This document shows positions 46,364 through 55,208 of a stretch of DNA of 64,000 nt, piece after piece. Position numbers and translations under genes: made by a program. The notes below the pieces were generated by a model. The model ran no database searches, had not been told where the DNA came from, and saw only the letters and a program-made list of their open reading frames with translations. Each line of letters opens with the position of its first letter. Within the stretch, counting starts at the first letter, position 1. The DNA comes from Alcanivorax sp. DG881 (GTDB taxonomy: Bacteria > Pseudomonadota > Gammaproteobacteria > Pseudomonadales > Alcanivoracaceae): positions 3,156,734 to 3,220,733 of the forward strand of contig NZ_DS989915.1 of NCBI RefSeq assembly GCF_000155615.1, given 5' to 3'.

Positions 46364-47110
46364 ATGAGTGATATGAATCCGTATCAACAGCCGCAATCGG
46401 ATGTGGCCAATGCGGCGCCAGCCAGCGCCAATGAGTTCACCATCATCGCGCCACGCAAAATTAGCGTGGGTGATGCCATGGGCTGGATTGGCAAAGGCCA
46501 TGGCATGCTCAGCGGGCATTGGGGTGTGGTATTGGGCGCGCTGGTAGTGACTGTGCTGATCACTTCTGCCTTGCAGATCATTCCGCTTCTGGGTGCGATT
46601 GCCCAGATACTGCTGACACCGCTGCTGTACGCGGGCATTGTGAAAATCTTTCATCGTATCGATACGGAAAACCGTTCTGATTTCTCGGATCTGTTCGCCG
46701 GGTTTTCTGACCGTACCAGTCCACTGATCATGACCGCAGTGGCGCAGTTGGTGGTGCTGTTGGTGGCGGGCGTCGTATTGGGTGGCCTGTTTTTCCTGCT
46801 CGGCCGTGACGGCGGTACTGCGGCCATCGTGGTGCTTGGCCTGTTGGCCACGGTAGCCATGTTTGTCTTCATGTTCCTGTTTTACTTCGTCGTGCCGCTG
46901 ATCTTTCTGGGGCAAAAAGGGGTGGTCGACGCCATGAAGCTGAGCCTGGATGCCTGCCTGAAAAATATTATTCCCTTCATCGTTTATACCCTGGTGATCT
47001 CCCTGATCCTGGTGGTAGCAGCGATTCCGCTCCTGTTGGGGTGGTTGTTCGTGATGCCGATTCTGGCCGGTGCCTACTACGTATCGTTCAAGCAGCTGTT
47101 TGTGGAATAA
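46364..47110 (+). CDS. Multi-pass membrane protein, BPSS1780-like family
   Basis: The product is 248 residues: a polar N-terminus rich in Asn, Gln and Pro, the segment ISVGDAMGWIGKGHGMLSGH, then about six hydrophobic helices with VPLIFLGQKGVVDAMKLSLDACLKNIIPF between the last ones. This resembles a family of uncharacterised inner-membrane proteins (BPSS1780-like); the assignment is tentative. AAGGAA precedes the ATG at 46364. A strong terminator follows. Confidence 0.72.
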   Translation: MSDMNPYQQPQSDVANAAPASANEFTIIAPRKISVGDAMGWIGKGHGMLSGHWGVVLGALVVTVLITSALQIIPLLGAIAQILLTPLLYAGIVKIFHRIDTENRSDFSDLFAGFSDRTSPLIMTAVAQLVVLLVAGVVLGGLFFLLGRDGGTAAIVVLGLLATVAMFVFMFLFYFVVPLIFLGQKGVVDAMKLSLDACLKNIIPFIVYTLVISLILVVAAIPLLLGWLFVMPILAGAYYVSFKQLFVE

Positions 47111-47135
47111 GCGCGACGGGCAATGATGCAGTGAT

Positions 47136-47167
47136 AAAAAAAGGCGCCGGGTACGGCGCCTTTTTTT
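47136..47167 (+). terminator. Rho-independent terminator after the membrane protein gene
   Basis: Stem GGCGCCG/CGGCGCC with loop GGTA is flanked by A7 on the left and T7 on the right. It can extend to 14 bp and may work in both directions. Confidence 0.9.
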
Positions 47168-47546
47168 ATGGTTCTTCGCGGACTGGAGTGAAGAACACGC
47201 TTCTCAACGTTTAATTGGGTTATCGCGAATGCCCGGCACTTTGCCAAACGCTTGACGCCGAATGCCTGACGTAAAACCCCTGGCCTGAGCGGCTGTCGTT
47301 ATTGTGGGGGTTTCAGGGCCATCATTAAGGTCGTAATCGGGTAATGCATTTTGCGCAGAGAGCATCGCGGCCAAGGTGTTCAGGTTTTGAATGCAAGCGT
47401 CCGTCGTCTGGCATCTGGCGTCCAGCGGCTAGCCAAGGCGGGATAATGAGACAAGTTCTGAAGCCGGCTGATTACTCAATTCCGCGATGAACCTTTTTTA
47501 TGCCGCGCTGCGGCAGCAGCATGCTGCAAGTTATCACCATCGCGGC
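47168..47546. other. Gene-free gap of about 380 nt before the mgtE 3' end
   Basis: No frame in this gap looks coding. It holds a hairpin GTTCTTC...GAAGAAC near 47170-47196, an inverted pair of heptad arrays (47247-47429) and a second stem AAACCCC/GGGGGTTT near 47273-47310. A short perfect hairpin TGCCGCGCTGCGGCA lies near 47500. No T run places any of these as the mgtE terminator. Confidence 0.6.
47247..47429. repeat. Inverted pair of GACGCCA-type heptad arrays
   Basis: The left arm AACGCTT, GACGCCG, AATGCCT, GACGTAA (47247-47274) faces a right arm (47398-47429) that reads GACGCCA, GATGCCA, GACGACG, GAC on the minus strand. The spacer is about 120 nt, the longest of the set, and starts with a hairpin. 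Confidence 0.82.
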
Positions 47547-48911
47547 TCAGGTGAGGAGGTGTGCATACAGCACCGTGGCCAGGCCGAGGAAGGCAAAGAA
47601 GCCGACAATATCGGTAATGGTGGTCAGCACCACGGACCCGGCCAGGGCCGGATCGATGCCGAGACGTTTCATGGTGATAGGTAGCAGAGCACCGGCGCTG
47701 GCGGCCATCACCAGGTTGATCACCATGGCGGCGGCGATGACCAGTCCGAGGTTGGGGTCGTTGAACCACAGCCCGGCGGTAATGCCGATCACGGTTGCCC
47801 ATAGCAGGCCATTGATCGCACCCACGGACAGTTCCTTGAACAGTAGGTAGCGGGTGTTGTTGGACTGGATCTGGCCCAGCGCCATGGCGCGGATCACCAG
47901 GGTCAGTGTCTGGCTGCCGGCGATACCGCCCATGCTGGCCACGATGGGCATCAGGATGGCCAGCGCCACGACTTTTTCCAGGGTGGCTTCAAACAGGCCG
48001 ATGACGGCCGAGGCGGCGAGCGCGGTCAGCAGGTTGATGCCCAGCCACAGGGCCCGGCGGCGAGCGGTTTGCCACACGGAGCCGAAGGTATCTTCGTCTT
48101 CATCCAGACCGGCCATGCTCATCAGTGAGTGATCCGCTTCTTCGCGGATTACGTCAACCACGTCATCAATGGTGATCCGGCCCACCAGCATGCCGTCTTC
48201 ATCCACCACCGGGGCGGTTACCAAATCGTGGCGTTCGAAGATCTTTGCCACTTCGTGGGCGGGCAGGGTGGCAGTAATGGATTCCGTGTCGGTGATCATG
48301 GCTTCGCGCACGGTGGTGCCCGGGTCGCTGATCAGTACCTTGGTCAGTGGCAGCAGGCCGATGAACTGGTTTTTCCGGTTCACTACGGCCAGGTTATCCG
48401 TGGTGCGAGGAATTTCGCCGCGGCGACGCAGGTAGCGTTGAACAACTTCGAAGGTGATCTCCGGGCGCACGGTGATCACGTCCGTATTCATCAGGCCGCC
48501 GGCGGTGTCTTCCGGGTAGCTGAGCACATGCTCCAGCCGTTCGCGGTTCTGTTCGTCCAGGCTGGCCATCACCTGGGAGGTGACATGGTCCGGCAGCTCT
48601 TGCAGCAAATCCGCCAGGTCATCCGTGTCCAGTTCTTCGACCAGCGAGACCAGTTCGTCGGTGGACAGGTTACGCAGCAGTTCGACCCGGACCTCTTCGC
48701 CCAGGTATTGCAGGACTTCGGATTCCTGGTCTTTATGCAGCAACTGCCAGAGAATTTCCCGTTCCCGTGGCGGGGAGGATTCCAGTAAATGCGCCGCTTC
48801 CGCGCCGGGCAAATTGTTGATCAGCTGACGTACCTGGGTATAGGTACCGCTGGCCAGGGCGCGGTTAATGGCTTTTAAATGCTGTTGGCTACGGCTGCTA
48901 TCAGCGGGCAT
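47547..48911 (-). CDS. mgtE: Magnesium transporter MgtE
   Basis: MgtE is a Mg2+-selective channel gated by cytosolic Mg2+. The product is 454 residues: an acidic helical N domain (about 1-130), two CBS domains (about 135-260, with MNTDVITVRPE and MITDTESITATLPAHE), a plug helix, and five transmembrane helices with PIVASMGGIAGSQTLTLVIRAMALGQI lining the pore. GGAGGAG precedes the ATG. It closes the rpoN-ptsN-rapZ-ptsH gene run, as in pseudomonads. Confidence 0.94.
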   Translation of the reverse strand: MPADSSRSQQHLKAINRALASGTYTQVRQLINNLPGAEAAHLLESSPPREREILWQLLHKDQESEVLQYLGEEVRVELLRNLSTDELVSLVEELDTDDLADLLQELPDHVTSQVMASLDEQNRERLEHVLSYPEDTAGGLMNTDVITVRPEITFEVVQRYLRRRGEIPRTTDNLAVVNRKNQFIGLLPLTKVLISDPGTTVREAMITDTESITATLPAHEVAKIFERHDLVTAPVVDEDGMLVGRITIDDVVDVIREEADHSLMSMAGLDEDEDTFGSVWQTARRRALWLGINLLTALAASAVIGLFEATLEKVVALAILMPIVASMGGIAGSQTLTLVIRAMALGQIQSNNTRYLLFKELSVGAINGLLWATVIGITAGLWFNDPNLGLVIAAAMVINLVMAASAGALLPITMKRLGIDPALAGSVVLTTITDIVGFFAFLGLATVLYAHLLT

Positions 48912-49015
48912 GGCTCCTCCTTGCTGGAAGAGAGTTTACACGAGGCGGTGTGAAGGCCGAAGCGTCGCCGGTGGGATGGCGGTAAAGAGTGGTAAATTTC
49001 CCGGTGATTAGAAGG

Positions 49016-49285
49016 CTACTCGCCTTCGTCGAAACAGCGGGCGAACAGGTCTTCCAATTCGTCCATGGCGTGTTGTTCGTCTTCCCCTTCCACCTGAAAA
49101 GTGACGCTACTGCCTTTCGCTGCGCCAAGCATGAGCAGGCCCATGATGCTTTTTGCGTCGATGGTCTGGCTCTTGTGCAGGACCAGAATGCGGCTGTCGT
49201 AGCGGGAGGCCACGCTGACCACTTTGGCGGCCGCGCGGGCATGCAGGCCGAGTTTGTTGATTACGTCGAGCTTCTTTTCAATCAT
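49016..49285 (-). CDS. ptsH: HPr-family phosphocarrier protein (NPr)
   Basis: This is the phosphocarrier of the nitrogen-related phosphotransferase system, passing phosphate from EI-Ntr to IIA-Ntr (PtsN). The product is 89 residues. His15 in NKLGLHARAAAK is the phosphorylation site, and the second conserved site is SIMGLLMLGAAKGSSV (Ser46 region). It lies with ptsN, rapZ and rpoN, so the NPr role (ptsO/npr) is more likely than sugar transport. Confidence 0.93.
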   Translation of the reverse strand: MIEKKLDVINKLGLHARAAAKVVSVASRYDSRILVLHKSQTIDAKSIMGLLMLGAAKGSSVTFQVEGEDEQHAMDELEDLFARCFDEGE

Positions 49286-49348
49286 CGGGTGTCTTGTGGT
49301 CAGAAGTGATCTGAAAGGGAAAAGGCCGGGTGTCAGGTCATGGCCGCG

Positions 49349-50209
49349 TTATTGCTCTCTGGGCAGTTCCCGGTGGCGAACCTGAAGGGCAATGCCTTTG
49401 GCGCGCAGAGTCCATGCCAGCTGTTCGGTGATAAAGACTGAGCGATGGCGCCCGCCGGTACAGCCGATGGCGACTGTCACGTAGCTGCGATCGCTGTGGG
49501 CAAACGCCGGTAACCAGCGCGCCACGAAATCGCCGATGTCCTTGAGCATGTCGTGACTGGCCTGATGCTGGCTGAGGAAATCGATGATGCAGTCATCCTT
49601 GCCGGTAAAGGGGCGCAGGTCTGCATGCCAGTGCGGGTTGGGCAATACCCGTACGTCGAACACCAGGTCCGCGTCGGTGGGCAGGCCATTCTTGAAGCCG
49701 AAGGATTCCAGCTGTAGCGACAGGGCGGCTTCACGGCGAGCCACCCGTTCGCGCATCAGGTTGCGCAGGGTGTGCACGTCGTGGTTGCTACTGTCGATGA
49801 CCAGATCGGCGCGCTGGCGGATGTTGGCCAGCAGTTCCCGTTCATGGCCGATGGCGTCGGCCAGTGAGCGCTCGCCGGTGCCCAGCGGGTGACGGCGACG
49901 GGTGGCGCTGAAGCGGGTCTGCAGGGTGTGGTCATCCGCGTCCAGGTAGATGATTTCACTGCCCACCTGTTGTTCGTTCAAGGCTTCAAGGATGTTGTCG
50001 AAAGCCAGTAGCTGGGCGGGGAGGTTGCGGGCATCAATGCCCACAGCGACCCGCTCAATCGGGGGCTCGCCCTCGCTGAGCTGTTTCGCCAGTGTCGGCA
50101 GCATGCCGGCGGGCAGGTTGTCGACACAATAAAATCCCTGGTCCTCCAGCGCTTGCAGCGCGGTGGTTTTCCCGGACCCGGAGCGGCCACTAATAATGGT
50201 GAGTTTCAT
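49349..50209 (-). CDS. rapZ: RNase adapter protein RapZ
   Basis: RapZ is a P-loop protein; in enterobacteria it binds the sRNA GlmZ and directs RNase E to it, controlling glucosamine-6-phosphate synthesis. The product is 286 residues with Walker A GRSGSGKTTAL, FYCVDNLPAGML, SATRRRHPL and the C-terminal AIGCTGGRHRSVFITEQLA. From the ATG at 50209 the ribosome-binding site is weak; a heptad array begins 9 nt upstream. Confidence 0.93.
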   Translation of the reverse strand: MKLTIISGRSGSGKTTALQALEDQGFYCVDNLPAGMLPTLAKQLSEGEPPIERVAVGIDARNLPAQLLAFDNILEALNEQQVGSEIIYLDADDHTLQTRFSATRRRHPLGTGERSLADAIGHERELLANIRQRADLVIDSSNHDVHTLRNLMRERVARREAALSLQLESFGFKNGLPTDADLVFDVRVLPNPHWHADLRPFTGKDDCIIDFLSQHQASHDMLKDIGDFVARWLPAFAHSDRSYVTVAIGCTGGRHRSVFITEQLAWTLRAKGIALQVRHRELPREQ

Positions 50210-50218
50210 GATTGCACC

Positions 50219-50314
50219 GCTGGCACGCCACACGTAGCACGCTGGCACGCAAGATCGATAGACAAGGGGGCGTTTGGGGCGTGTTGCATGATGCGTGAAA
50301 GCTTGTTGCGTTCC
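50219..50314. repeat. Inverted pair of GCGTGAA-type heptad arrays between ptsN and rapZ
   Basis: The left arm (50219-50252), read on the minus strand, has GCGTGCC and GCGTGCT words. The right arm is GCGTGTT, GCATGAT, GCGTGAA, AGCTTGT, TGCGTTC (50279-50313). The arms point away from each other across about 26 nt. The right arm ends at the ptsN stop, the left at the rapZ leader. Confidence 0.8.
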
Positions 50315-50315
50315 T

Positions 50316-50789
50316 TCATGATGCCAGTCGCAACTCCGCTTCGGACTCTACGGCCGTTTGATAGAGGTGTTGGTTATCGGTGCTGTGGCGCAGTTCCGCA
50401 CGGTAGCTGTCGTCGTTGAACAGGGATGCCAGGTGGCTGAGTGTCTTGAGGTGCTGTTCCGGGTTGTCCTGGGGGACCAGCAATACAAACACCAGGTCCA
50501 CGGGGTGCCCGTCAACGGCGTCGAAATCGATGGGGCTTTCCAGTTTCAACAACAGGCCTACTGCTTGCTGGCAATGTCCGAGCCGGCAGTGGGGAATGGC
50601 AATGCCTTCACCAATGCCTGTGGAACCCAGTTTTTCCCGGGCGACCAAAGCATCGAAGACCTCCTGTTCATTGAGGCTGTCACAGCTGGCCGCGGCCAGC
50701 TGTGCAACCTGATCCAGCAGTTGTTTCTTGCTGCTGGCCTGCACGCCATGATGGGTGCGGGCCAGAGTCAGTAGTTCGCGAACTCGCAT
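50316..50789 (-). CDS. ptsN: PTS IIA-like nitrogen regulatory protein PtsN
   Basis: PtsN (IIA-Ntr) is the final phosphate acceptor of the nitrogen PTS and regulates potassium uptake, nitrogen genes and other targets by protein contact. The product is 157 residues. The phosphorylated His67 lies in IGEGIAIPHCRL; DGHPVDLVFVLLVP follows. It sits between hpf and rapZ in the standard order. The stop codon directly follows the end of a heptad arm. Confidence 0.94.
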   Translation of the reverse strand: MRVRELLTLARTHHGVQASSKKQLLDQVAQLAAASCDSLNEQEVFDALVAREKLGSTGIGEGIAIPHCRLGHCQQAVGLLLKLESPIDFDAVDGHPVDLVFVLLVPQDNPEQHLKTLSHLASLFNDDSYRAELRHSTDNQHLYQTAVESEAELRLAS

Positions 50790-50804
50790 AATTGTCGCTT
50801 TGGG

Positions 50805-51104
50805 TTAGTGACCGTGCTTGTGGCTGACGGCCTTTTCCTTGTGTTTGAGAATCTGGCGGTCCAGCTTGTCCGTCAGCTTGTCGATCGCTGCATACATGTC
50901 TCCGGCCTCAGCGGTGGCGAAGACATCGGCCCCGGAAATATGGATTGTGGATTCAGCTTTATGGGTTTTCGGTTCCGGAGAGAGAATGACCTGGACGCTG
51001 GTAATTTGATCGAAGTGGCGCTCCAGGCGGGAGAACTTATCACCCACATAGGCACGCAAGGCATCGGTAATATCCAGGTGATGACCGCTGATATTAATTT
51101 GCAT
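50805..51104 (-). CDS. hpf: Ribosome hibernation promoting factor, short form
   Basis: Hpf binds 70S ribosomes and promotes their storage as dimers in slow growth. The product is 99 residues with QINISGHHLDITDALRAYVGDKFSRLERHF, a beta-alpha-beta core and a His/Lys-rich C-terminus (KHKEKAVSHKHGH). It is the short form without the dimerising C-terminal domain. It follows rpoN by 39 nt. Confidence 0.95.
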   Translation of the reverse strand: MQINISGHHLDITDALRAYVGDKFSRLERHFDQITSVQVILSPEPKTHKAESTIHISGADVFATAEAGDMYAAIDKLTDKLDRQILKHKEKAVSHKHGH

Positions 51105-51143
51105 GGCTGGCTCCTTTACCTGTTTGGGATCCGTCCTGGCGCC

Positions 51144-52607
51144 CTACACCAAACGCTTGCGGGCGCTGGAAGACGGTATTCGCATCGCCTCTCTGTATTT
51201 GGCGACGGTCCGGCGCGCTACATTGATTCCCTGCTCATTCAGCAAGCTGGCCAGCTTGTTATCGCTGAGCGGCTTGCGGGGATTCTCGGCAGCGACCAGC
51301 TTCTTAATAATGGCACGAATAGCGGTGGAGGAACACTCACCGCCGCCGTCTGTTCTCACGTGACTGGAAAAGAAATATTTCAGCTCAAAGACACCGCGGG
51401 GTGTCATCATGTATTTCTGGTTGGTGACCCGACTGATGGTCGATTCGTGCATCTCAACGGCATCGGCAATATCCGCCAGAACCAGGGGTTTCATGGCCTC
51501 ATCGCCATAATCGAAGAACCCCTGCTGCACATCGACAATACGGGTGGCTACCTTGAGCAGGGTGTCGTGGCGGCTCTGCAGGCTCTTGATGAACCATTTG
51601 GCTTCCTGAACGCAATTGCGCAGATATTGGCCGTCTTCGCCGCTGGTGTTGCGGGCGATGTTGGCGTATTGCTGCTGCAGGTTGACCCGGGGGAGCACGT
51701 CGTCGTTGAGGCTGACCTGCCAGCGGCCCTGATGCTGACGGACGATCACGTCGGGAACGGCGTAGTCCACCTGGGGCTCGCCGATCTGCTCGCCGGGGGC
51801 CGGGTCCAGGGTGCGTAGCAGGGACAGGGCCTCCAGCAGGACGTCTTCGCTGGTCTGCAGGGTGCGACGCAGGGCGGCGTAGTCATGTTTTTCCAGCAGG
51901 TCCAGATGAGCCAGCAGGGCGCAGGCTTCGTCGCGCAGGGCGGTATCGGCGGGCAGTTGGCGCAGTTGCACGCCCAGGCAGTCCGCCAGATCAATGCTGG
52001 CTACGCCGACGGGGTCGAATTGCTGCAGACGGTGCTGCACGGCAAGCACTTCGTCGCGCTCCAGTTCATCGCCTTCGGTGAGCAGCTCCGGCTGGGCGTT
52101 CACCATGTCGACGATGTCATCCAGGGGCACGGTGATGTAGCCGCGGTCGTCCAGGGATTCAATGATTGTCATGGCGATAATGCGGTCCACATCGCTCATG
52201 GGCGTCAGATTCAGCTGCCAGAGCAGGTGGTCCTGAAGATTGCCGGAGACCGCGTGGCGTTGCTGCCATTCGTCTGCATCGTCGGGGAGGGAGGCGGTGG
52301 CGCTGCTGGTCTGGCCGGAATAGACATCGTCCCACTCGGTTTCTGCGCCGGGTTCGTCCTGCACCAGTTCTTCCAGGGCGTCGTCACGCTCGGTGTCCAG
52401 CTCCTCGTCCTGACGTTCTTCGTCATGTTCGGGCAGGCTGTCGTCACCGAAATCGTCGGCCAGTTCCAGTAGAGGGTTGCTCTCCACGGCCTGCTGGATT
52501 TCCTGGCGCAGGTCCAGCGTGGACAGCTGCAAGAGGCGGATGGCCTGCTGCAGCTGCGGCGTCATGGTGAGCTGCTGGCCAATTTGTAGTTGTAGTGTGG
52601 GCTTCAT
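51144..52607 (-). CDS. rpoN: RNA polymerase sigma-54 factor
   Basis: Sigma-54 directs RNA polymerase to -24/-12 promoters that need AAA+ activators. The product is 487 residues: region I (MKPTLQLQIGQQLTMTPQLQQAIRLLQLSTLDL), an acidic region II (about 55-115), and the DNA-binding end with the RpoN box VARRTVAKYREAMRIPSS, where R replaces the common G. The ATG at 52607 is the family start. It follows lptB after about 240 nt. Confidence 0.96.
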   Translation of the reverse strand: MKPTLQLQIGQQLTMTPQLQQAIRLLQLSTLDLRQEIQQAVESNPLLELADDFGDDSLPEHDEERQDEELDTERDDALEELVQDEPGAETEWDDVYSGQTSSATASLPDDADEWQQRHAVSGNLQDHLLWQLNLTPMSDVDRIIAMTIIESLDDRGYITVPLDDIVDMVNAQPELLTEGDELERDEVLAVQHRLQQFDPVGVASIDLADCLGVQLRQLPADTALRDEACALLAHLDLLEKHDYAALRRTLQTSEDVLLEALSLLRTLDPAPGEQIGEPQVDYAVPDVIVRQHQGRWQVSLNDDVLPRVNLQQQYANIARNTSGEDGQYLRNCVQEAKWFIKSLQSRHDTLLKVATRIVDVQQGFFDYGDEAMKPLVLADIADAVEMHESTISRVTNQKYMMTPRGVFELKYFFSSHVRTDGGGECSSTAIRAIIKKLVAAENPRKPLSDNKLASLLNEQGINVARRTVAKYREAMRIPSSSARKRLV

Positions 52608-52848
52608 ACTGCTCGGTATTCTGCGGATCCCCAAAACACGAGAATACCAAGCTGATCACACAACAAGCAAGAATTGTGCCACTGGCCTTTGTGTGCTAGG
52701 TGAGTGACGTTGGCGGTAGATAGTGGGCCGTTGGTGGCGAGGCGAGCAGCAATGGGAGTGTGCCAGCAGGCAGCCGCGTCCAGGCATTGGGCGCGGCTGC
52801 CTTGCTTTCAGGCCGGTCCGTGCTTTCACGGCGTCGCTGGCAGTCTGT
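52608..52848. other. lptB-rpoN gap with a strong hairpin
   Basis: This 241-nt gap has no coding frame. A 10-bp stem GGCAGCCGCG/CGCGGCTGCC at about 52770-52802 has a 13-nt loop. On the minus strand, the direction of transcription, it lacks a T run, so it is not a standard terminator. An rpoN promoter probably lies between it and 52607. Confidence 0.5.
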
Positions 52849-53574
52849 TTAGAGCCTGAAGTCGGCGCCCAGGTACACATCCCGCACCTGCTGGTTGGCG
52901 AGGATGATGTCCGCATCGCCGGAGGCAATGATGTGGCCGGCGCTGACGATATAGGCGGTGTCGCAGATATCCAGCGTTTCACGCACATTGTGGTCAGTGA
53001 TCAGGACGCCAATGCCGCGGTCTTTCAGGTGGCGGATAATGCCCTTGATGTCGTTCACCGAGATCGGATCCACCCCGGCGAAGGGTTCGTCCAGCAGGAT
53101 AAAGTCCGGGTCGGTGGCCAGGCCACGGGCAATCTCCGCCCGGCGCCGCTCGCCGCCGGACAGGCTCATCCCCAGCGAATCGCGAATGTGGCCGATGTGG
53201 AATTCCTTGAGCAGGCTCTCCATGCGCTCGTGGCGCTCTGCCTTGCTCAGCTCCTTGCGGGTTTCCAGAATCGCCATGATGTTCTCTTCCACCGTCAGGC
53301 GACGGAAGATGCTGGCCTCCTGGGGCAGGTAGCCAATCCCGCGCTGGGCGCGACCGTGCATGGGCAGGTGGGTGATGTCGCTGTCATTGATCTCAATGCG
53401 GCCGGCATCGGCTTCCACCAGCCCGACAATCATGTAGAAGCAGGTGGTCTTGCCGGCGCCGTTGGGGCCCAGCAGGCCGACAATCTGGCCGGCTTCCACG
53501 TCCAGGGAGACATCCTCGATGACCCGGCGGCCCTTGTAGCTTTTTGCCAGGTGGTGGGCGCGTAAGTGGCTCAT
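52849..53574 (-). CDS. lptB: LPS export ABC transporter ATPase LptB
   Basis: LptB powers LptFG extraction of LPS from the inner membrane. The product is 241 residues, with Walker [17 protein letters not shown], the signature [15 protein letters not shown], Walker [14 protein letters not shown] and the switch His in [11 protein letters not shown]. It overlaps lptA by ATGA. lptF and lptG are not in this window. Confidence 0.97.
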   Translation of the reverse strand: MSHLRAHHLAKSYKGRRVIEDVSLDVEAGQIVGLLGPNGAGKTTCFYMIVGLVEADAGRIEINDSDITHLPMHGRAQRGIGYLPQEASIFRRLTVEENIMAILETRKELSKAERHERMESLLKEFHIGHIRDSLGMSLSGGERRRAEIARGLATDPDFILLDEPFAGVDPISVNDIKGIIRHLKDRGIGVLITDHNVRETLDICDTAYIVSAGHIIASGDADIILANQQVRDVYLGADFRL

Positions 53575-54176
53575 GGTGTGCTGGGCTCCGCGTCGGGTGA
53601 GGCGGTGTCGTTACCGTCACCGGGGGTGTCGTTTGAGTTGCTGGTGTCTTCGTCACCGGCAGCATCGTCGTCGTTGCGGGTGGCGTTGGTCTGATTCTCG
53701 GCCGGGATCACCAGGCGAACGCGCTGGTCGCCTTCACTGCTGGCGTCCACACGTTTGGAGTCCAGGCTGTATTCCACCTTGGCGCCTTCAAATGTATTGC
53801 CCTGATGCTCGATGTAAGCGTCGCCGGTGAGGACCAGAGTGCGCGCGTTAATGTCGTATACCAGGTTTTCGGCGTGGGCATTCAGCCCCTCGCCTTCCTC
53901 CATGCGCACGGGGGAGCCGGTGGCTTCCACCCGGACCAGGTCGCCATTTTTGGTGAACAGGCGCATTTCGTCAGCAAACAGTTTGCGCTTGCCCTGAATC
54001 AGTTCCACGTTGCCCCGGTACAGGCCGCTGCCCGCATCCTGTTCGAAGCGGCCACTGTCTGCCGTGACCTGGATGGGGCCTTCCATGGGGGCGGCCTGAA
54101 CGGCCAGGGGCAATGTCGCCAGCAATGCCAGTGCGGCGAGGCGGCGGGTGCTATGAAGCCGGTGCTTCAAACTCAC
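53571..54176 (-). CDS. lptA: LPS transport periplasmic protein LptA with an acidic tail
   Basis: LptA forms the periplasmic bridge that carries LPS to the outer membrane. The product is 201 residues with a signal peptide ([15 protein letters not shown]), then the OstA-like beta-jellyroll (ITADS-like [28 protein letters not shown]). The last 40 or so residues form an unusual Asn/Asp/Ser/Thr-rich tail. Start is GTG at 54176 with AAGGAG 6 nt upstream, inside lptC. It overlaps lptC by 26 nt and lptB by 4. Confidence 0.93.
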   Translation of the reverse strand: MSLKHRLHSTRRLAALALLATLPLAVQAAPMEGPIQVTADSGRFEQDAGSGLYRGNVELIQGKRKLFADEMRLFTKNGDLVRVEATGSPVRMEEGEGLNAHAENLVYDINARTLVLTGDAYIEHQGNTFEGAKVEYSLDSKRVDASSEGDQRVRLVIPAENQTNATRNDDDAAGDEDTSNSNDTPGDGNDTASPDAEPSTP

Positions 54177-54708
54177 TCTTTACTCCTTGTTTCAGGTTCA
54201 GAATGCCCTTGTCGAGATCGGCTTCCAGGGCGCCGGCACGAGTCTGGCCGGAGTCGAATGTCATTTCCACATCGCCGGGGGTGGTGGCGATATTGGTGTC
54301 GCTGTTGAAGCGCAGTTCGTCGGTGTCCAGGTTCACTTTCTGGGTGGGGTTGTCCACATTGACCTTGCCGAGAAAAGTGATCAGGTCGCCATTGTCTTCC
54401 ACGGTGCCTTGCTCGCTGGTGATGGTCCAGCTGCCCTTGTCGTTCGCCATGACCAGCACCGGCGCTTCCATTTCGGTGAGGGGATTGTGGTCAAACTGCA
54501 CCAGGTTGTCGGCGGTCAGGTGATATTGCAGGGTGCCGTCTTTTTCGCTGAAGGCGCGGGCGGTCACGTCGTCGGCAATAATGGCCGGCGCCATCATTAC
54601 GGCGTTGTCCTGGCCGGGCAGGGTGCTGTCCCACTCGTGGAGCGTCATCAGCATGACCAGCCCCAGCATCAGAATGCCGGTGGCGCTGAGTAGTCCCTGT
54701 CGTTTCAT
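54151..54708 (-). CDS. lptC: LPS export protein LptC
   Basis: LptC is the bitopic inner-membrane protein that passes LPS from LptBFG to LptA. The product is 185 residues, with one N-terminal transmembrane helix (about 5-22) and a periplasmic jellyroll domain with YHLTADNLVQFDHNP and VNLDTDELRFNSDTNIATTPGDVEM. It overlaps kdsC by ATGA and lptA by 26 nt. Confidence 0.92.
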   Translation of the reverse strand: MKRQGLLSATGILMLGLVMLMTLHEWDSTLPGQDNAVMMAPAIIADDVTARAFSEKDGTLQYHLTADNLVQFDHNPLTEMEAPVLVMANDKGSWTITSEQGTVEDNGDLITFLGKVNVDNPTQKVNLDTDELRFNSDTNIATTPGDVEMTFDSGQTRAGALEADLDKGILNLKQGVKSEFEAPAS

Positions 54709-55208
54709 GCCTGGCTCCGCAGGGCGAGAATGGCATCGCAGATTTCCCGTACTGCGCCTTCACCACCGCGGCGTTCGGTAACGTGATCGGCGGCGGTCTT
54801 GGCGCAGTCGTGGGCGTTGGCCGGGGCAAAGCTGAGCCGGGCCCAGAGCAGGGCGCTCACATCGGGTTCGTCGTCGCCGGCATAACCGGTTTCATGGGCG
54901 GCGATGCTCAGTGATTCAGCCAGCGCTTCCAGTGCCACCCCTTTGTCTTCGCGACCCTGGATGACATGTTCAATGCCCAGGTCTGCCGCGCGTTTGGCCA
55001 CCATGGGGGAGTTGCGCCCGGTGATGATGGCCAGGGTCACGCCGCTGGCGGCCAGCTTTTTCAGACCGTGGCCGTCCAGGGTGTTGAAGACTTTCAGTTC
55101 TTCGCCCTGGGGGCCGAACAGCAGGCGGCCGTCGGTCATTACGCCGTCCACGTCAAACGCCATCAGGCGCAGGTTCTGGGCATCAACGGAGGAAAATTGC
55201 ATGGGCAT
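54705..55208 (-). CDS. kdsC: 3-deoxy-D-manno-octulosonate 8-phosphate phosphatase
   Basis: KdsC is a tetrameric HAD-type phosphatase that makes Kdo for LPS. The product is 167 residues. DVDGVMTDGRLLF carries the catalytic aspartates, IITGRNSPMVAKRAADLGI the second motif, and GYAGDDEPDV the metal site. The ATG follows the kdsD stop codon with no gap; a second ATG 6 nt in is also possible. Confidence 0.95.
   Translation of the reverse strand: MPMQFSSVDAQNLRLMAFDVDGVMTDGRLLFGPQGEELKVFNTLDGHGLKKLAASGVTLAIITGRNSPMVAKRAADLGIEHVIQGREDKGVALEALAESLSIAAHETGYAGDDEPDVSALLWARLSFAPANAHDCAKTAADHVTERRGGEGAVREICDAILALRSQA

Noticed and set aside
48912..49015. Mg-sensing riboswitch upstream of mgtE
   Set aside because: Only about 100 nt separate ptsH from mgtE and no M-box-like conserved structure can be recognised.
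52768..52802. Hairpin between lptB and rpoN as a terminator
   Set aside because: On the transcribed strand no T run follows the stem.
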